From Polynucleobacter sp. AP-Kolm-20A-A1 (GTDB lineage: Bacteria > Pseudomonadota > Gammaproteobacteria > Burkholderiales > Burkholderiaceae): a stretch of 64,000 nucleotides of DNA. Shown piece after piece: positions 46,499 through 56,731 of this stretch (positions are counted from its first letter, which is position 1; the number at the start of each line of letters is the position of its first letter). A program made the translations under genes and the position numbers. A model generated the notes under the pieces. It did not search any database, was not told the DNA's origin, and saw only the letters and a program-made list of their open reading frames with translations. The stretch is taken from contig NZ_CP061315.1 of assembly GCF_018688315.1 (NCBI RefSeq), positions 1,857,419 to 1,921,418 on the forward strand, read 5' to 3'.

Positions 46499-48805
46499 TT
46501 AGGCGGCCTCTTTTGCTAGATTCATAAACAATATTGATACTTGCGCACCAACCACGTCTTCTCCGTGCATACGGTTTCGTATTTCGATTTTGGCAGAGTG
46601 ATCATCAACAATTTTTTTCACTACCGCTAAACCTAATCCCGTGCCTTTACTCTTTGTGGTGACGTAGGGCTCAAATGCTCTTGCCAATATCTTAGCTGGA
46701 AATCCAACTCCACAATCACTTATTGTTAAACGGACCGCACTTTGCGCTGCGCCATTGTGCTCACCATAAGGAACTAACTCGGTTTTAACCTCTACCGGCT
46801 CTTTTGGGCGAGGGCCCTCGAGCGTGGCATCTTGTGCATTTTGCAACAAATTATGGATAACCTGCCTTAGCTGGGTAGGATCACCCATGATATTTGGGCA
46901 GCGCGGATCAAGTTGGGTGCGCAATGGGCTGCCCTCATATAAGCCCAAAATTTCAGATGTCAGAGTATTGATGGAGATTGGCTTTAGCTGTGGTGATGGG
47001 GTCTTTGCAAAATCTCTGAAGTCATTCACCATTTCCTTCATCGCCTGCACTTGACCAATAATAGTTTCGGTACTGCGATTAATCATCTCTTCTTGCTCTG
47101 GGCTTAGCTTGCCAGCAAGCTTATGCTGCAATCTCTCGGCTGAGAGCTGAATTGGCGTGAGTGGGTTTTTAATTTCATGGGCCAAGCGTCTAGCAACTTC
47201 GCTCCAAGCAATTGATCTTTGCGCACTAACCACATCGGTGATGTCATCAAATACCACCATACGTAAATCACCAGTAAGCTCTGTGCCACGCACAAACAAA
47301 GTAATGCCTAATTCATTTTCAAATTCGTTGGTGCTGTGAAGTTGAATTTGTTTTTGCCACACAGGGGCGTTTAGTGGGGCGCCCTGCGTGGGTGAACCCT
47401 CTCCTGCCACTGCCAACTTCATCGTGGCAAAGCCCTCCTTCACAGCCTCTTCAAACTCGACCAATGCAGGGCTGTTACTTAGGGGCTTTCCATCCAGATA
47501 AGTCAGGTCCTGGCCAAAAATACGATCTGCGCCGGCATTGCTAGACACTACGTTGTAACTTTTATCGAAGATACAAACACCTGCAGTTAAGCTACCAAGC
47601 ACCCTCTCCAAAAAGGCCTTGGACTCCTGTAAGGAAGTGCGCGTATCCGCCAATTGGCGCGTCATCACATTAAATTGGCGCGTAAGCATACCCAGCTCAT
47701 CCCCAGTATCTAATTCTGGCTTGGGCGACAAGTCCCCTTGTGCAACCGCTTGCGTGCCCCTCAATAGCATCAAGAGCGGTCGCGCCAGTTGGCGGCCCAG
47801 CATGAGTGCGAGCGTAATGGCTACAAAGACGGCAAAGAACAAAGTCAGCGTTAAGGTGCCGACAAACATTTTGCGCAGGCCAGTGCGGCCTAAGGCCTTT
47901 TCTTGATATTCACTATAGGCAGTCTCAACCGCAAAAATATTCTTTGCAAATGGGGTTGGTATATAGCGAACTAGTTGTAAAAAATATTTATCGTCGGCCT
48001 CTTTGCCCGAATCTAATTTGCTATGAGCCAGTTTTTTTCGAACTATCGGGATAATTGCTCTTACTCGGTAGCCGCGCTGCCCACCCTCTACCTCAATTTG
48101 ATCTAAAAAGGTAACGCCTTTCTTTTTAAATGCCTCTGCGACGACTTCTGCACTGGGCGCAGGAAAATATTTTTTAGGTCTTAACTCGCTAGTTAAGATC
48201 AAATTACGTTGCATATTGAAAAGACTTACTTCTTGAATGCCGAATTGGTTACGAATCTTCATAACCGTAGTGCCAACTTGATCAGAGGTTGCGCCGGCCG
48301 GAGCTTGAACAATCTGCTCCGCAATGAAGTTTCCCTCGGCCAAAATCTCTTCTTGAGCAACCCTTAAGGTAACGCGTGCCAACTCCAGGCCGGAGTTAAG
48401 GGCTGACTCAACTTTCACATCAAACCAAGTTTCAATACTTCGAGAAACGAACTGGAGAGAGACGCCATACAAAATTAAGCCGGGGACAATACCAACCAAA
48501 GCAAAAATCATGGCTAGCTTTGCAATGAGGCGCGTACCAAAATGTCCCCGATACCAGCGCACAGCAATTACCGCTACCAGAATCAAAATAACCAAAGTAA
48601 GGCAAACGCCAATCACCACGTTGGCGGCATACAACCAAATAAAGTAGTTATCAAAAAACTCTGTATTCGATGATGCAATAGAAAGCAAAACTAAAAGGAG
48701 TAAAGCAAAAGCGCCAATCAAACCAATCGCAATTGGAATGGCTTTTTTTCTCCAAGCTTTGGAAGTAAAAAAGCCGGCATTAAGAAGAGATGTTGTCGAT
48801 CTCAT
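46499..48805 (-). CDS. NtrY-like sensor histidine kinase
   Basis: The 768-residue product has N-terminal membrane helices at about 22-45, 55-80 and 90-115, an extracytoplasmic region, and another helix at about 330. HAMP (QLARPLLMLLRGTQAVAQGD), PAS, HisKA (RLAHEIKNPLTPIQLSAERL) and HATPase (GTGLGLAVVKKIVDDH) follow. NtrY senses a signal that affects nitrogen or redox metabolism in other proteobacteria; the signal here is unknown. The 5' end overlaps the DUF4390 gene by 4 bases. Confidence 0.93.
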   Translation of the reverse strand: MRSTTSLLNAGFFTSKAWRKKAIPIAIGLIGAFALLLLVLLSIASSNTEFFDNYFIWLYAANVVIGVCLTLVILILVAVIAVRWYRGHFGTRLIAKLAMIFALVGIVPGLILYGVSLQFVSRSIETWFDVKVESALNSGLELARVTLRVAQEEILAEGNFIAEQIVQAPAGATSDQVGTTVMKIRNQFGIQEVSLFNMQRNLILTSELRPKKYFPAPSAEVVAEAFKKKGVTFLDQIEVEGGQRGYRVRAIIPIVRKKLAHSKLDSGKEADDKYFLQLVRYIPTPFAKNIFAVETAYSEYQEKALGRTGLRKMFVGTLTLTLFFAVFVAITLALMLGRQLARPLLMLLRGTQAVAQGDLSPKPELDTGDELGMLTRQFNVMTRQLADTRTSLQESKAFLERVLGSLTAGVCIFDKSYNVVSSNAGADRIFGQDLTYLDGKPLSNSPALVEFEEAVKEGFATMKLAVAGEGSPTQGAPLNAPVWQKQIQLHSTNEFENELGITLFVRGTELTGDLRMVVFDDITDVVSAQRSIAWSEVARRLAHEIKNPLTPIQLSAERLQHKLAGKLSPEQEEMINRSTETIIGQVQAMKEMVNDFRDFAKTPSPQLKPISINTLTSEILGLYEGSPLRTQLDPRCPNIMGDPTQLRQVIHNLLQNAQDATLEGPRPKEPVEVKTELVPYGEHNGAAQSAVRLTISDCGVGFPAKILARAFEPYVTTKSKGTGLGLAVVKKIVDDHSAKIEIRNRMHGEDVVGAQVSILFMNLAKEAA

Positions 48806-49383
48806 CGTTTAATTAAGTTTGGGCCCGAAGGCGAAAGCGGGAAGCGCAACCAATCGCTCGAAACGCTCCAGTCGCGGTTATTAAGAGCATTTACCTGAAA
48901 TGGCTTGGGTAACTTGCTTAAATCCAAAGTCATTCTCAAGCTAGCGGTATAGAGCTTGCTAGGGTCAAGTTGTGAATTGTCTGCAACGCGCCAACCACCA
49001 ATACTGCCCGCGCCCTGTAAAGCCTCCGCAATTGTTCTTGCGGAAAATGTCAGCCCATCAGATGCGATGCGATATTGCTGAGTAAGGGGTTGATATGACA
49101 AACGCGTTTGTCTTTGAGCAATGGCTGGCTTTTCATCAAACCAATACCAGCGGGAGCGGGACAAATCAAACTCCGTTTGAAAATAAAGTACCACTCCTTT
49201 TTGCACGGCATCTTCAAGGCCTGGAGAAAGTTCAATTTGAAAACTGGCATTTAATAGCCAATCGTTATCCACCCTTTCCAACTCAAAGGATTTGATCTTG
49301 ATTCCTTCTGCGTTGACGGCTGTTGAGAAAACAGACGCTGCCATCAAACATAAAAAGATGAATTGTTTAATTCTTTGGCTCAT
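48802..49383 (-). CDS. DUF4390 periplasmic protein
   Basis: The 193-residue product has a signal peptide (about residues 1-24, ending NAE). A beta-rich domain follows with FELERVDNDWLLNASFQIEL, FQTEFDLSRSRWYWFDE and LSYQPLTQQYRI, the DUF4390 pattern. It is probably periplasmic. The gene overlaps ntrY and rsmB by 4 bases, so it belongs to their operon. The function is not established; coupling to NtrY suggests it could shape the periplasmic signal. Confidence 0.88.
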   Translation of the reverse strand: MSQRIKQFIFLCLMAASVFSTAVNAEGIKIKSFELERVDNDWLLNASFQIELSPGLEDAVQKGVVLYFQTEFDLSRSRWYWFDEKPAIAQRQTRLSYQPLTQQYRIASDGLTFSARTIAEALQGAGSIGGWRVADNSQLDPSKLYTASLRMTLDLSKLPKPFQVNALNNRDWSVSSDWLRFPLSPSGPNLIKR

Positions 49384-50696
49384 GGCCCATTTTTCTTAAA
49401 CAAGGCATAGTAAAAACCATCGTTTATCTCAGAGGGCAACAACTGCCCTGGAGCGTCTAATCGTACCGCATTGGGATGCTCAGCAGCAAACCAAATTGCT
49501 TGCTCCTCGCCCTCCTCGGGGAATATAGAACAAGTCACGTAGAGCATTGTGCCCTCGGGCTTTAGCATCGACCATGCTTGAGTCAGTATGGCGCGCTGCT
49601 TTTGTTGCAAAGCCTTGATGTCAGATTCGCGCCTTAAGAATGGGATATCTGGATGCCTTGAAACAATGCCGGCAGCAGAACAAGGGGCATCCAGCAAAAT
49701 CTTGTCAAACAAGGCCCCATCCCACCAGGCGGCTTTAGAGGCGTCACCCCTCAATACTTTCACATTCTCAGACTGTAAGCGTAGGCGATCCAGGTTGCCG
49801 CTGATCTTCCCAAGGCGAGCACCATCTAACTCCAGGGCAACCATTTTGCAATCGGATAGCTCGAGTATGTGTGCAGTTTTTCCGCCAGGGGCAGCGCAAG
49901 CATCCAATACCAACTCGTTAGGCTGAGGATCAAGTAATACTGCCGCCAACTGAGCGCCAGCATCTTGCACAGATACTGCGCCGCTATAAAACCCAGGCAA
50001 TTCAGAAACAGGCACAGGATCTGCCAATAGGAGCGCGGCAGGCAATTTAACGCCGGCAACTTCTTCAATCACGCTTGAGGAGATTCCAGCATCGCTTAAT
50101 AGTCCTTGATATTGCTCACGAGAGTATTGCTTTTGATTCACTCGCAAAATCAAAGGGGCTCTCTTTGCTTGCTGAAATAAGATCGCTTGCCATACCTTGG
50201 AGTAATTGCGCTTTAAGCTTGCCCGCCACCAAGCTGGCACAAACATCGGGATAGGGTCGGGAGGGTAGCGCGTTTCCCCTTCGGGTGGCTGCACCAGAAG
50301 ACTCACCTTACGCAAAACGGCATTCACTAAACCCTTGGCATACATCGTCTTGTCATACTCACCACAGGCTTTCACAGCCTGATCAACAATGGTGTGAGAC
50401 GCATAACCTTTACCTTCGGCTGCATCCTGCAAAAATAAGGCGATTGCAACACTTAAGAGATGGTCCACCTCTGGTGGCGGAGTTTTGGGAATAAATTGTT
50501 TGATGAGCTCGTGAGAACGATTCCATTTACGTAAAGCATCAAAGCTGAGGCTTTGCACAATAGGGCGCTCGTGTGCCTCTAATTCTTCTAGCACCTCTGT
50601 GAGTGACCGACCACTCATGACCTCGCTAATGGCTTGTGCTGCAATTGTGATTGCTTCAGAAAGCGGGAGACTGCGTGGTGTTTTTTGATCGATCAA
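49380..50696 (-). CDS. rsmB: 16S rRNA m5C967 methyltransferase
   Basis: The 438-residue product has an N-terminal NusB-like domain (about 1-145). The catalytic domain follows, with VLDACAAPGGKTAHILE for SAM, DKILLDAPCSAAGI and MLYVTCSIFPEE, whose two cysteines are catalytic. It methylates C967 of 16S rRNA. It overlaps the DUF4390 gene by 4 bases and is one base from htpX. Confidence 0.95.
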   Translation of the reverse strand: MIDQKTPRSLPLSEAITIAAQAISEVMSGRSLTEVLEELEAHERPIVQSLSFDALRKWNRSHELIKQFIPKTPPPEVDHLLSVAIALFLQDAAEGKGYASHTIVDQAVKACGEYDKTMYAKGLVNAVLRKVSLLVQPPEGETRYPPDPIPMFVPAWWRASLKRNYSKVWQAILFQQAKRAPLILRVNQKQYSREQYQGLLSDAGISSSVIEEVAGVKLPAALLLADPVPVSELPGFYSGAVSVQDAGAQLAAVLLDPQPNELVLDACAAPGGKTAHILELSDCKMVALELDGARLGKISGNLDRLRLQSENVKVLRGDASKAAWWDGALFDKILLDAPCSAAGIVSRHPDIPFLRRESDIKALQQKQRAILTQAWSMLKPEGTMLYVTCSIFPEEGEEQAIWFAAEHPNAVRLDAPGQLLPSEINDGFYYALFKKNGP

Positions 50697-50697
50697 A

Positions 50698-51564
50698 TTA
50701 ATTCGCTCCGGGATATGCCCCGTTTTTTGCCATACTCATCAGGCGAGCCACCCGCTCTTCAGTCGGCGGATGGGTTGAAAATAACTGGGCAAGGCCGCCC
50801 GCACTTAAGGGATTCAAAATCATCATTTGGGCAGTTTCAGGGTGTTGCTCAACCGCCTGAAATGGGATGCCCTGAGCATAGTTATGAATTTTCTCAAGCG
50901 CATGTGCTAGCGCCTCGGGATCTGCACTAATTTCTGCCCCACCACGATCCGCCTCATATTCTCTAGCACGTGAAATGCTCATCTGAATCAAACTAGCAGC
51001 AATTGGCGCTAAGATCGCCACCATCAAGCTGGCTATTGGATTGTTTGGCCTGCCCTCAGAATCACGCCCACCAAAAAACATGGCAAAGTTTGCTAATGCA
51101 GAGATAGCGCCAGCCATTGTTGCGGCAACTGTTGATATCAAAATATCGCGATGTCGCACGTGCGCAAGCTCATGGGCCATCACACCGCGTAATTCGCGAT
51201 TAGAAAGAATCTTCAAGATCCCAGTCGTTGCGGCGACCGATGCATTGTCTGGATTACGCCCTGTTGCAAAAGCATTGGGTGCATCCTCATCAATTAAAAA
51301 TACTTTGGGCATGGGAAGGCCGGCCTTTTCAGATAGCTCTTTAACAAGCCCGTAGAACTGAGGCGCAGATCTTTCATCGACCTGTTGAGCATTGGTCATT
51401 TTTAAGACCATCGTATCCGAGAACCAGTAGCTGAAGAAGTTCATGCCAACGGCCATTAGCAATGCCATCAACATACCCTGCTCACCACCCAACATCCCGC
51501 CAACCACAATAAATAAAGCAGTAATTGCTGCCATCAAAACAGCAGTCTTTGCAAAATTAAACAT
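50698..51564 (-). CDS. htpX: Membrane zinc metalloprotease HtpX
   Basis: The 288-residue M48-family protease has the zinc site [13 protein letters not shown] and ADRGGAE as the third ligand region. There are two N-terminal and two internal helices (about 5-45 and 150-200), and [15 protein letters not shown] near the end. It clears misfolded inner-membrane proteins, usually under heat or envelope stress. It sits between rsmB and fmt. Confidence 0.95.
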   Translation of the reverse strand: MFNFAKTAVLMAAITALFIVVGGMLGGEQGMLMALLMAVGMNFFSYWFSDTMVLKMTNAQQVDERSAPQFYGLVKELSEKAGLPMPKVFLIDEDAPNAFATGRNPDNASVAATTGILKILSNRELRGVMAHELAHVRHRDILISTVAATMAGAISALANFAMFFGGRDSEGRPNNPIASLMVAILAPIAASLIQMSISRAREYEADRGGAEISADPEALAHALEKIHNYAQGIPFQAVEQHPETAQMMILNPLSAGGLAQLFSTHPPTEERVARLMSMAKNGAYPGAN

Positions 51565-51566
51565 TT

Positions 51567-52565
51567 CTACTCCTTTGCTTGAAAGCGCAACAATTTTTCA
51601 CTTGGGTCCATCGACTGTATACATGTCTTGGCACTCATTCTTTTTCCACCAGGCTTTTGCATTTCCAAAACCTCAATGACACCTTTGCCACACTGGACGT
51701 AAACGCCATCCTCACTAAAGCCCAGCCGTTCACCTATATTTGAGGTTTCTGTGCAAACGCCCGCATTTGGAATACGAGAATTCCAAAACTTGATTGCCTG
51801 TCCTTCGAGAGTGCTGGTAGCACCAGGAAAAGGATTGAACGCGCGAATCCGAAAATCAATTTGCTTCGCACTTAAATGCCAATCGATTTCTGCTTCTGTT
51901 TTTAATATCTTTTCTGCATAGGTAATGCCAGTTGTCGGCTGCGGCGTCCTGTTTACGGACTTGCCTTCTTGCAAATCTCGCAATACATCCACAATTAATT
52001 TGGCACCCAAATCTGCCAGTCGATCATGCAAGCTCTCACTCGTTTCTGCGGAGGTCACTTCGAGATCAGCAACTAAAACGGTGTCGCCCGTATCAAGCCC
52101 CGCATCCATTTGCATGATACAAACGCCGGTTTTAGCATCTCCCGCCTCGATCGCTCTTTGAATTGGGGCTGCGCCGCGCCAACGCGGCAATAACGAAGCA
52201 TGAATATTAAAGCTGCCATGTCTGCCTGGCTTTTGCGCAATATCTAAAACCTCTTGAGGAAGAATTAAGCCATAAGCCACCACAACCATTGCATCAAATT
52301 CAATTTCAGAAAGCCGCTGATAGGCTTCTAATGCTTGCACCCTCTTTGCAGGATCTGCATGATTAACTTTTAGTGTTTCTGGCTGCAATACAGGAATATG
52401 ATTTTCTTTTGCGAACTCTTTCACGGGGCTTGCTTGTAGATGCATCCCCCTACCCGCACGACGATCGGGCTGAGTAAACGCCAAAACAATTTCATGTCCC
52501 GCGTGATGAATTGCGCGCATTGCTTGTGCAGCAAATTCTGGAGTACCAGCAAATACAATTTTCAT
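51567..52565 (-). CDS. fmt: Methionyl-tRNA formyltransferase
   Basis: The 332-residue product has the formyl-THF binding region [21 protein letters not shown] with catalytic residues, and a C-terminal OB-type domain with RAFNPFPGA. It formylates Met-tRNA for initiation. def is 8 bases upstream in the same operon, as usual. The metF/5-FCL block supplies the one-carbon pool. Confidence 0.96.
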   Translation of the reverse strand: MKIVFAGTPEFAAQAMRAIHHAGHEIVLAFTQPDRRAGRGMHLQASPVKEFAKENHIPVLQPETLKVNHADPAKRVQALEAYQRLSEIEFDAMVVVAYGLILPQEVLDIAQKPGRHGSFNIHASLLPRWRGAAPIQRAIEAGDAKTGVCIMQMDAGLDTGDTVLVADLEVTSAETSESLHDRLADLGAKLIVDVLRDLQEGKSVNRTPQPTTGITYAEKILKTEAEIDWHLSAKQIDFRIRAFNPFPGATSTLEGQAIKFWNSRIPNAGVCTETSNIGERLGFSEDGVYVQCGKGVIEVLEMQKPGGKRMSAKTCIQSMDPSEKLLRFQAKE

Positions 52566-52573
52566 TGGGGCGC

Positions 52574-53089
52574 TTAGCGCTGACTCTCTAATTCTTTTGC
52601 GCGCTTCTTCATTTTTTGCGAAATACGACTGCGCTTGAGAATTGATAAATACTCAACAAACACCTTGCCCTGCAAATGATCTAGCTCGTGCTGCAAGCAA
52701 ACCGCCAGAAGGCCATCTGCATCCAGCTCAAATTCTTTGCCTCCAATGTCTAAGGCCTTTACTCTTATCTCGGAAGGTCGCTCAACCTCATCGTAGTAAT
52801 CGGGCACTGAAAGACATCCTTCGCGCCAAGATTTTTTTTCGGGGCTTGCCCAAATAATTTCTGGGTTGATAAAAACCATGAGTTCGTTTTGATCGTCAGA
52901 TACATCAATAACTACGATGCGCTCATGTATATCTACTTGAGTTGCAGCGAGGCCAACACCAGGCGCGTCATACATGGTCTCTGCCATATCAGCGACTATT
53001 TTCTGAATACGTGCGTCTACTTGTGCCACAGGTTTGGCAACCTTGTGCAAGCGTGGGTCTGGATAACAAAGGACGGGTAATAAAGCCAT
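52574..53089 (-). CDS. def: Peptide deformylase
   Basis: The 171-residue product has [16 protein letters not shown], the metal Cys in [14 protein letters not shown] and the metal His pair in [12 protein letters not shown]. It removes the N-formyl group from nascent proteins. It is the first gene of def-fmt. It is divergent from dprA, whose longest frame overlaps it; I place the dprA start downstream of that overlap. Confidence 0.96.
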   Translation of the reverse strand: MALLPVLCYPDPRLHKVAKPVAQVDARIQKIVADMAETMYDAPGVGLAATQVDIHERIVVIDVSDDQNELMVFINPEIIWASPEKKSWREGCLSVPDYYDEVERPSEIRVKALDIGGKEFELDADGLLAVCLQHELDHLQGKVFVEYLSILKRSRISQKMKKRAKELESQR

Positions 53090-53160
53090 ATAAGAATTAT
53101 CTAACAGAGCAATCCATCTGTCCTGATTGCTGCAATTTCCCTAAAGATCAAAATTGTTTG

Positions 53161-53835
53161 ATGCAGACAATAAAACCAGCCAGCCCGATCGTCAAAATTG
53201 CACGCGGGACCAAATACTACCCGGCGCGTTTAAATGATTTACACGATCCACCCAGCAATCTATATATAAAGGGGGATGTCCACTTGCTGCACCAGCCTAT
53301 GATCGCCATCGTGGGCTCTCGTAACGCCAGCGCCGAAGGCCTTCAAAACGCTAGCATTCTTGCTAAAGCGCTAGCTCGGGCCGGCTTACTCATCCTATCT
53401 GGGATGGCAAAAGGGGTTGATGGCGCGGCCCATAGGGCTTGTATAGAGCTGGGGGTGAATCACTTCACGGGCGCCGTATTTGGGACGGGCGTTGATGTTA
53501 TTTATCCCAGGGAACATGTTGGGCTAGCAAAAGCAATTACCCAACAGGGGCTTTTATTGTCTGAATTTCCTCCGGGAACTAGACCCCAGCGCTTTCACTT
53601 TCCCAGGCGCAACAGAATCATTGCAGCCCTAGCCCTAGGTGTCGTGGTGGTTGAGGCCGCTGAGAAATCGGGCTCCCTCATTACCGCCCGTCTGGCAGCA
53701 GACCTCGGAAGAGAGGTATTTGCTGTGCCAGGATCCATCCAGAACCCCACTTCAGGCGGTTGCCATCTACTTATTCAGCAGGGCGCAAAACTGGTCCGCG
53801 GGTCAGCAGACATCCTAGAAGAGCTCAATTTATAG
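53161..53835 (+). CDS. dprA: DNA processing protein DprA (short form)
   Basis: The product of about 224 residues contains the Rossmann core: IAIVGSRNASAEGLQNA, LSGMAKGVDGAAHRACI, GTGVDVIYPREH, FPPGTRPQRFHFPRRNRIIAAL and EKSGSLITARLAADLGREV. It helps load RecA on incoming single strands during transformation. Neither an N-terminal SAM-type domain nor the C-terminal winged helix is present. Homology extends to the first residues, but no better start exists upstream without overlapping def. It may be a compact functional form. Confidence 0.85.
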   Translation: MQTIKPASPIVKIARGTKYYPARLNDLHDPPSNLYIKGDVHLLHQPMIAIVGSRNASAEGLQNASILAKALARAGLLILSGMAKGVDGAAHRACIELGVNHFTGAVFGTGVDVIYPREHVGLAKAITQQGLLLSEFPPGTRPQRFHFPRRNRIIAALALGVVVVEAAEKSGSLITARLAADLGREVFAVPGSIQNPTSGGCHLLIQQGAKLVRGSADILEELNL

Positions 53836-54058
53836 GCAAAAACCGCATTTAAATAGCCTAAAAGGGGGTTTTATAGAAAATAGAGGGGATTTCTACGATC
53901 GTCCAAAACGGCTGAAATGAGGCTTTTTGGACTTTTCTTAATTTATCGGTTAATAATAAAAAAGGGGTAAGCAATAGACCAAGCCCTGATTTGGTTTAAA
54001 TTGTTCATCCTTTTTCCCTATTAAAAACATCATTTCAGGCTCAAATTTAGGCAAACGC

Positions 54059-56731
54059 GTGGCTAAAGCATCTACCAAAAGCAGCTCAAAGACCTCATCC
54101 GTAGACCACCCTAAGGCGCTCATCATTGCTGAGAAGCCCTCGGTTGCTAACGATATCGCCAAGGCATTGGGAGGCTTTACCAAGTACGAGGACTATTTTG
54201 AAGGTGATGACTTTCTAATTTCATCAGCCGTTGGCCACCTTTTAGAAATCGCCGCCCCAGAAGAATATGACGTTAAGCGTGGCAAGTGGTCTTTTGCCAA
54301 TCTACCTGTTGTGCCGCCTTATTTTGATTTGCGCCCTATCGCTAAGACCGAGTCTCGTCTTAAGGTTTTACAAAAACTCATTAAACGCAAAGACGTTACT
54401 TCTTTAATTAATGCATGTGACGCGGGACGAGAAGGCGAGCTGATATTCCGTTTGATTGCTCAACACGCTAAAGCATCACAATCCATTAAACGTCTTTGGT
54501 TGCAATCCATGACACCTGCCGCTATCAGAGAGGGCTTTACTAATCTGCGCTCTGATGAAGACATGCAACCGCTAGCAGATGCAGCGCGTTGTCGCTCCGA
54601 AGCAGACTGGTTGGTTGGAATTAATGGCACCCGCGCCATGACTGCTTTTAATAGCAAGAGCGGCGGATTCTTCCTCACAACAGTTGGCCGCGTACAAACA
54701 CCAACACTTTCAATTGTTGTCGAGCGCGAAGAATTGATTCGTAAATTTGTTTCAAAAGATTACTGGGAAGTTAAAGCTGAATTTATCGCCGCAGCCGGCA
54801 TCTATGAAGGCCGCTGGTTTGATCCGAAGTTTAAGAAAGATGCTGCCGAGCCTGATGCCCGTGAGAATCGCCTTTGGAGTGAGGCTGCCGCTCAAAGCAT
54901 CGTTGCTGCATGTCGCGGAAAAAAGGCAACCGTAACTGAAGAAGCCAAGCCCGCTACGCAATTAGCGCCACAGCTATTTGACTTAACAAGCTTGCAACGT
55001 GAAGCTAATGCACGCTTTGGTTTCTCAGCAAAAAATACCTTGGGTCTCGCACAGGCCCTCTATGAGCGCCATAAAGTTTTGACCTATCCGCGTACCGATG
55101 CCAAAGCACTGCCCGAAGATTATCTCGATACAGTGAAACAAACTATGGAGAATCTTGCAGAGCATTCGCAAGACTATCGCGCATTTGCCAAACAAATATT
55201 GCAAGGCGATCCAAAAGATCCAAAAGCAAAAACGGGCTATGGCTGGGTAAAACCAAACAAGCGCATTTTTGATAACTCCAAAATTTCAGATCACTTTGCG
55301 ATCATTCCAACTCTTGAAACACCGAAGAGCTTAAGTGAGCCAGAGGCAAAGCTTTACGACTTGGTAGTGCGCCGTTTCTTGGCAGTGTTTTATCCTGCAG
55401 CTGAATTCCGAGTCACAACCCGAATTACAGAGGCATCTGGACACCATTTCAAAACCGAGGGACGCGTACTGGTAAATCCAGGCTGGCTCACTGTCTATGG
55501 CAAGTCTAACCAGGCCGATGATGAGCTCGTACCAGTTCAAGAGGGCGAAACCGTTCAGAACGAAGCTGTAGTTGCTGTGCCATTAAAAACGAAGCCTCCC
55601 GCACGCTATACAGAAGCGACTTTGTTGTCCGCAATGGAAAGTGCTGGCAAGTGGGTTGATGATGACGAAATGCGCGAGGCAATGGCAGAAAAAGGTCTTG
55701 GAACTCCTGCAACGCGTGCAGCCATTATCGAAGGCCTGCTAGCTGAAAAATATATTGTGCGTGAAGCGCGCGAACTCATCCCAACAGCAAAAGCATTTCA
55801 ATTGATGACTTTGTTGCGCGGCTTGGATGTGGAAGAACTAACCCGTCCTGACTTAACTGGCAGCTGGGAAAATAAACTCTCGCTCATCGAACAAGGCAAG
55901 ATGAATCGCGACACCTTCATGCAAGAAATTGCACAGATGACGCAGCGCATTGTTAAGCGCGCCAAGGAATATGACAGCGATACCATTCCTGGTGACTATG
56001 CAACGATGACCACGCCATGCCCGCACTGCAAGGGGCCGGTAAAGGAAAACTATCGTCGCTTTGCTTGTGAAAAGTGTGGTTTTACGATTAGCAAAACACC
56101 TGGTGGGCGCGCCTTTGAATACCCAGAGGTTGAAGAGTTGTTGCGCGAAAAAACGATTGGGCCACTGCAAGGATTCCGCAGCAAAATGGGGCGACCATTT
56201 GCAGCAATCATTAAGTTAAGCGAAATACCAGAAGATGATGCTGACTATCCAAACGCAGGATTCAAATTAGAGTTCGACTTTGGCAACACTCAGGATGATG
56301 AAACTGAGGCCATTGATTTCACGGGACGACTTGCTTTAGGAGCATGTCCTAAATGTTCTGGAGCCGTCTATGAGGATGGAATGCGCTATGTTTGCGAAAG
56401 CAATACTGGCCCGAACAAATCATGTGACTTTAAAACTGGCAAGGTAGTTTTACAGCAAGAGATCTCTCAAGAACAAGTTCAAAAATTGTTGAAAGAAGGC
56501 AAGACTGATCTTTTGACCAACTTTAAATCGAACCGCACTGGACGTGGCTTTAAGGCTTACTTAGCCTTGGGTGCTGATGGAAAGATTGGCTTTGAATTTG
56601 AAGCTAAGGCGCCCAAAGCTGCGGGTGCAGCTAAAGCGCCAGCAAAGAAACGTGCTGGGGCAAGCGCTGCAACTAAGTCAGCAGCAAAACCTAAACGCGC
56701 CAGTAAAGCAAAATCATCTTCTAGCAGTTGA
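54059..56731 (+). CDS. topB: DNA topoisomerase III
   Basis: The 890-residue type IA enzyme has the TOPRIM region ALIIAEKPSVANDIAKALGG with DAGREGELIFRLI. It also has GFFLTTVGRVQTPTLSIV and the catalytic tyrosine in VLTYPRTDAKALPEDYL. There are two zinc ribbons (CPHCKGPVKE to FACEKCG, and CPKCSGAVYE). It decatenates DNA. The C-terminal 45 residues are a Lys/Ala/Ser-rich tail (about 846-890), probably DNA-binding, and the last 175 bases overlap the antisense mnmC. The start is GTG 54059. Confidence 0.93.
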   Translation: MAKASTKSSSKTSSVDHPKALIIAEKPSVANDIAKALGGFTKYEDYFEGDDFLISSAVGHLLEIAAPEEYDVKRGKWSFANLPVVPPYFDLRPIAKTESRLKVLQKLIKRKDVTSLINACDAGREGELIFRLIAQHAKASQSIKRLWLQSMTPAAIREGFTNLRSDEDMQPLADAARCRSEADWLVGINGTRAMTAFNSKSGGFFLTTVGRVQTPTLSIVVEREELIRKFVSKDYWEVKAEFIAAAGIYEGRWFDPKFKKDAAEPDARENRLWSEAAAQSIVAACRGKKATVTEEAKPATQLAPQLFDLTSLQREANARFGFSAKNTLGLAQALYERHKVLTYPRTDAKALPEDYLDTVKQTMENLAEHSQDYRAFAKQILQGDPKDPKAKTGYGWVKPNKRIFDNSKISDHFAIIPTLETPKSLSEPEAKLYDLVVRRFLAVFYPAAEFRVTTRITEASGHHFKTEGRVLVNPGWLTVYGKSNQADDELVPVQEGETVQNEAVVAVPLKTKPPARYTEATLLSAMESAGKWVDDDEMREAMAEKGLGTPATRAAIIEGLLAEKYIVREARELIPTAKAFQLMTLLRGLDVEELTRPDLTGSWENKLSLIEQGKMNRDTFMQEIAQMTQRIVKRAKEYDSDTIPGDYATMTTPCPHCKGPVKENYRRFACEKCGFTISKTPGGRAFEYPEVEELLREKTIGPLQGFRSKMGRPFAAIIKLSEIPEDDADYPNAGFKLEFDFGNTQDDETEAIDFTGRLALGACPKCSGAVYEDGMRYVCESNTGPNKSCDFKTGKVVLQQEISQEQVQKLLKEGKTDLLTNFKSNRTGRGFKAYLALGADGKIGFEFEAKAPKAAGAAKAPAKKRAGASAATKSAAKPKRASKAKSSSSS

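Noticed and set aside
52942..53160. Long upstream extension of dprA
   Set aside because: It overlaps def on the opposite strand and shows no DprA homology.
53950..54183. Minus-strand frame before topB
   Set aside because: It overlaps the topB N-terminus on the opposite strand and has no support.
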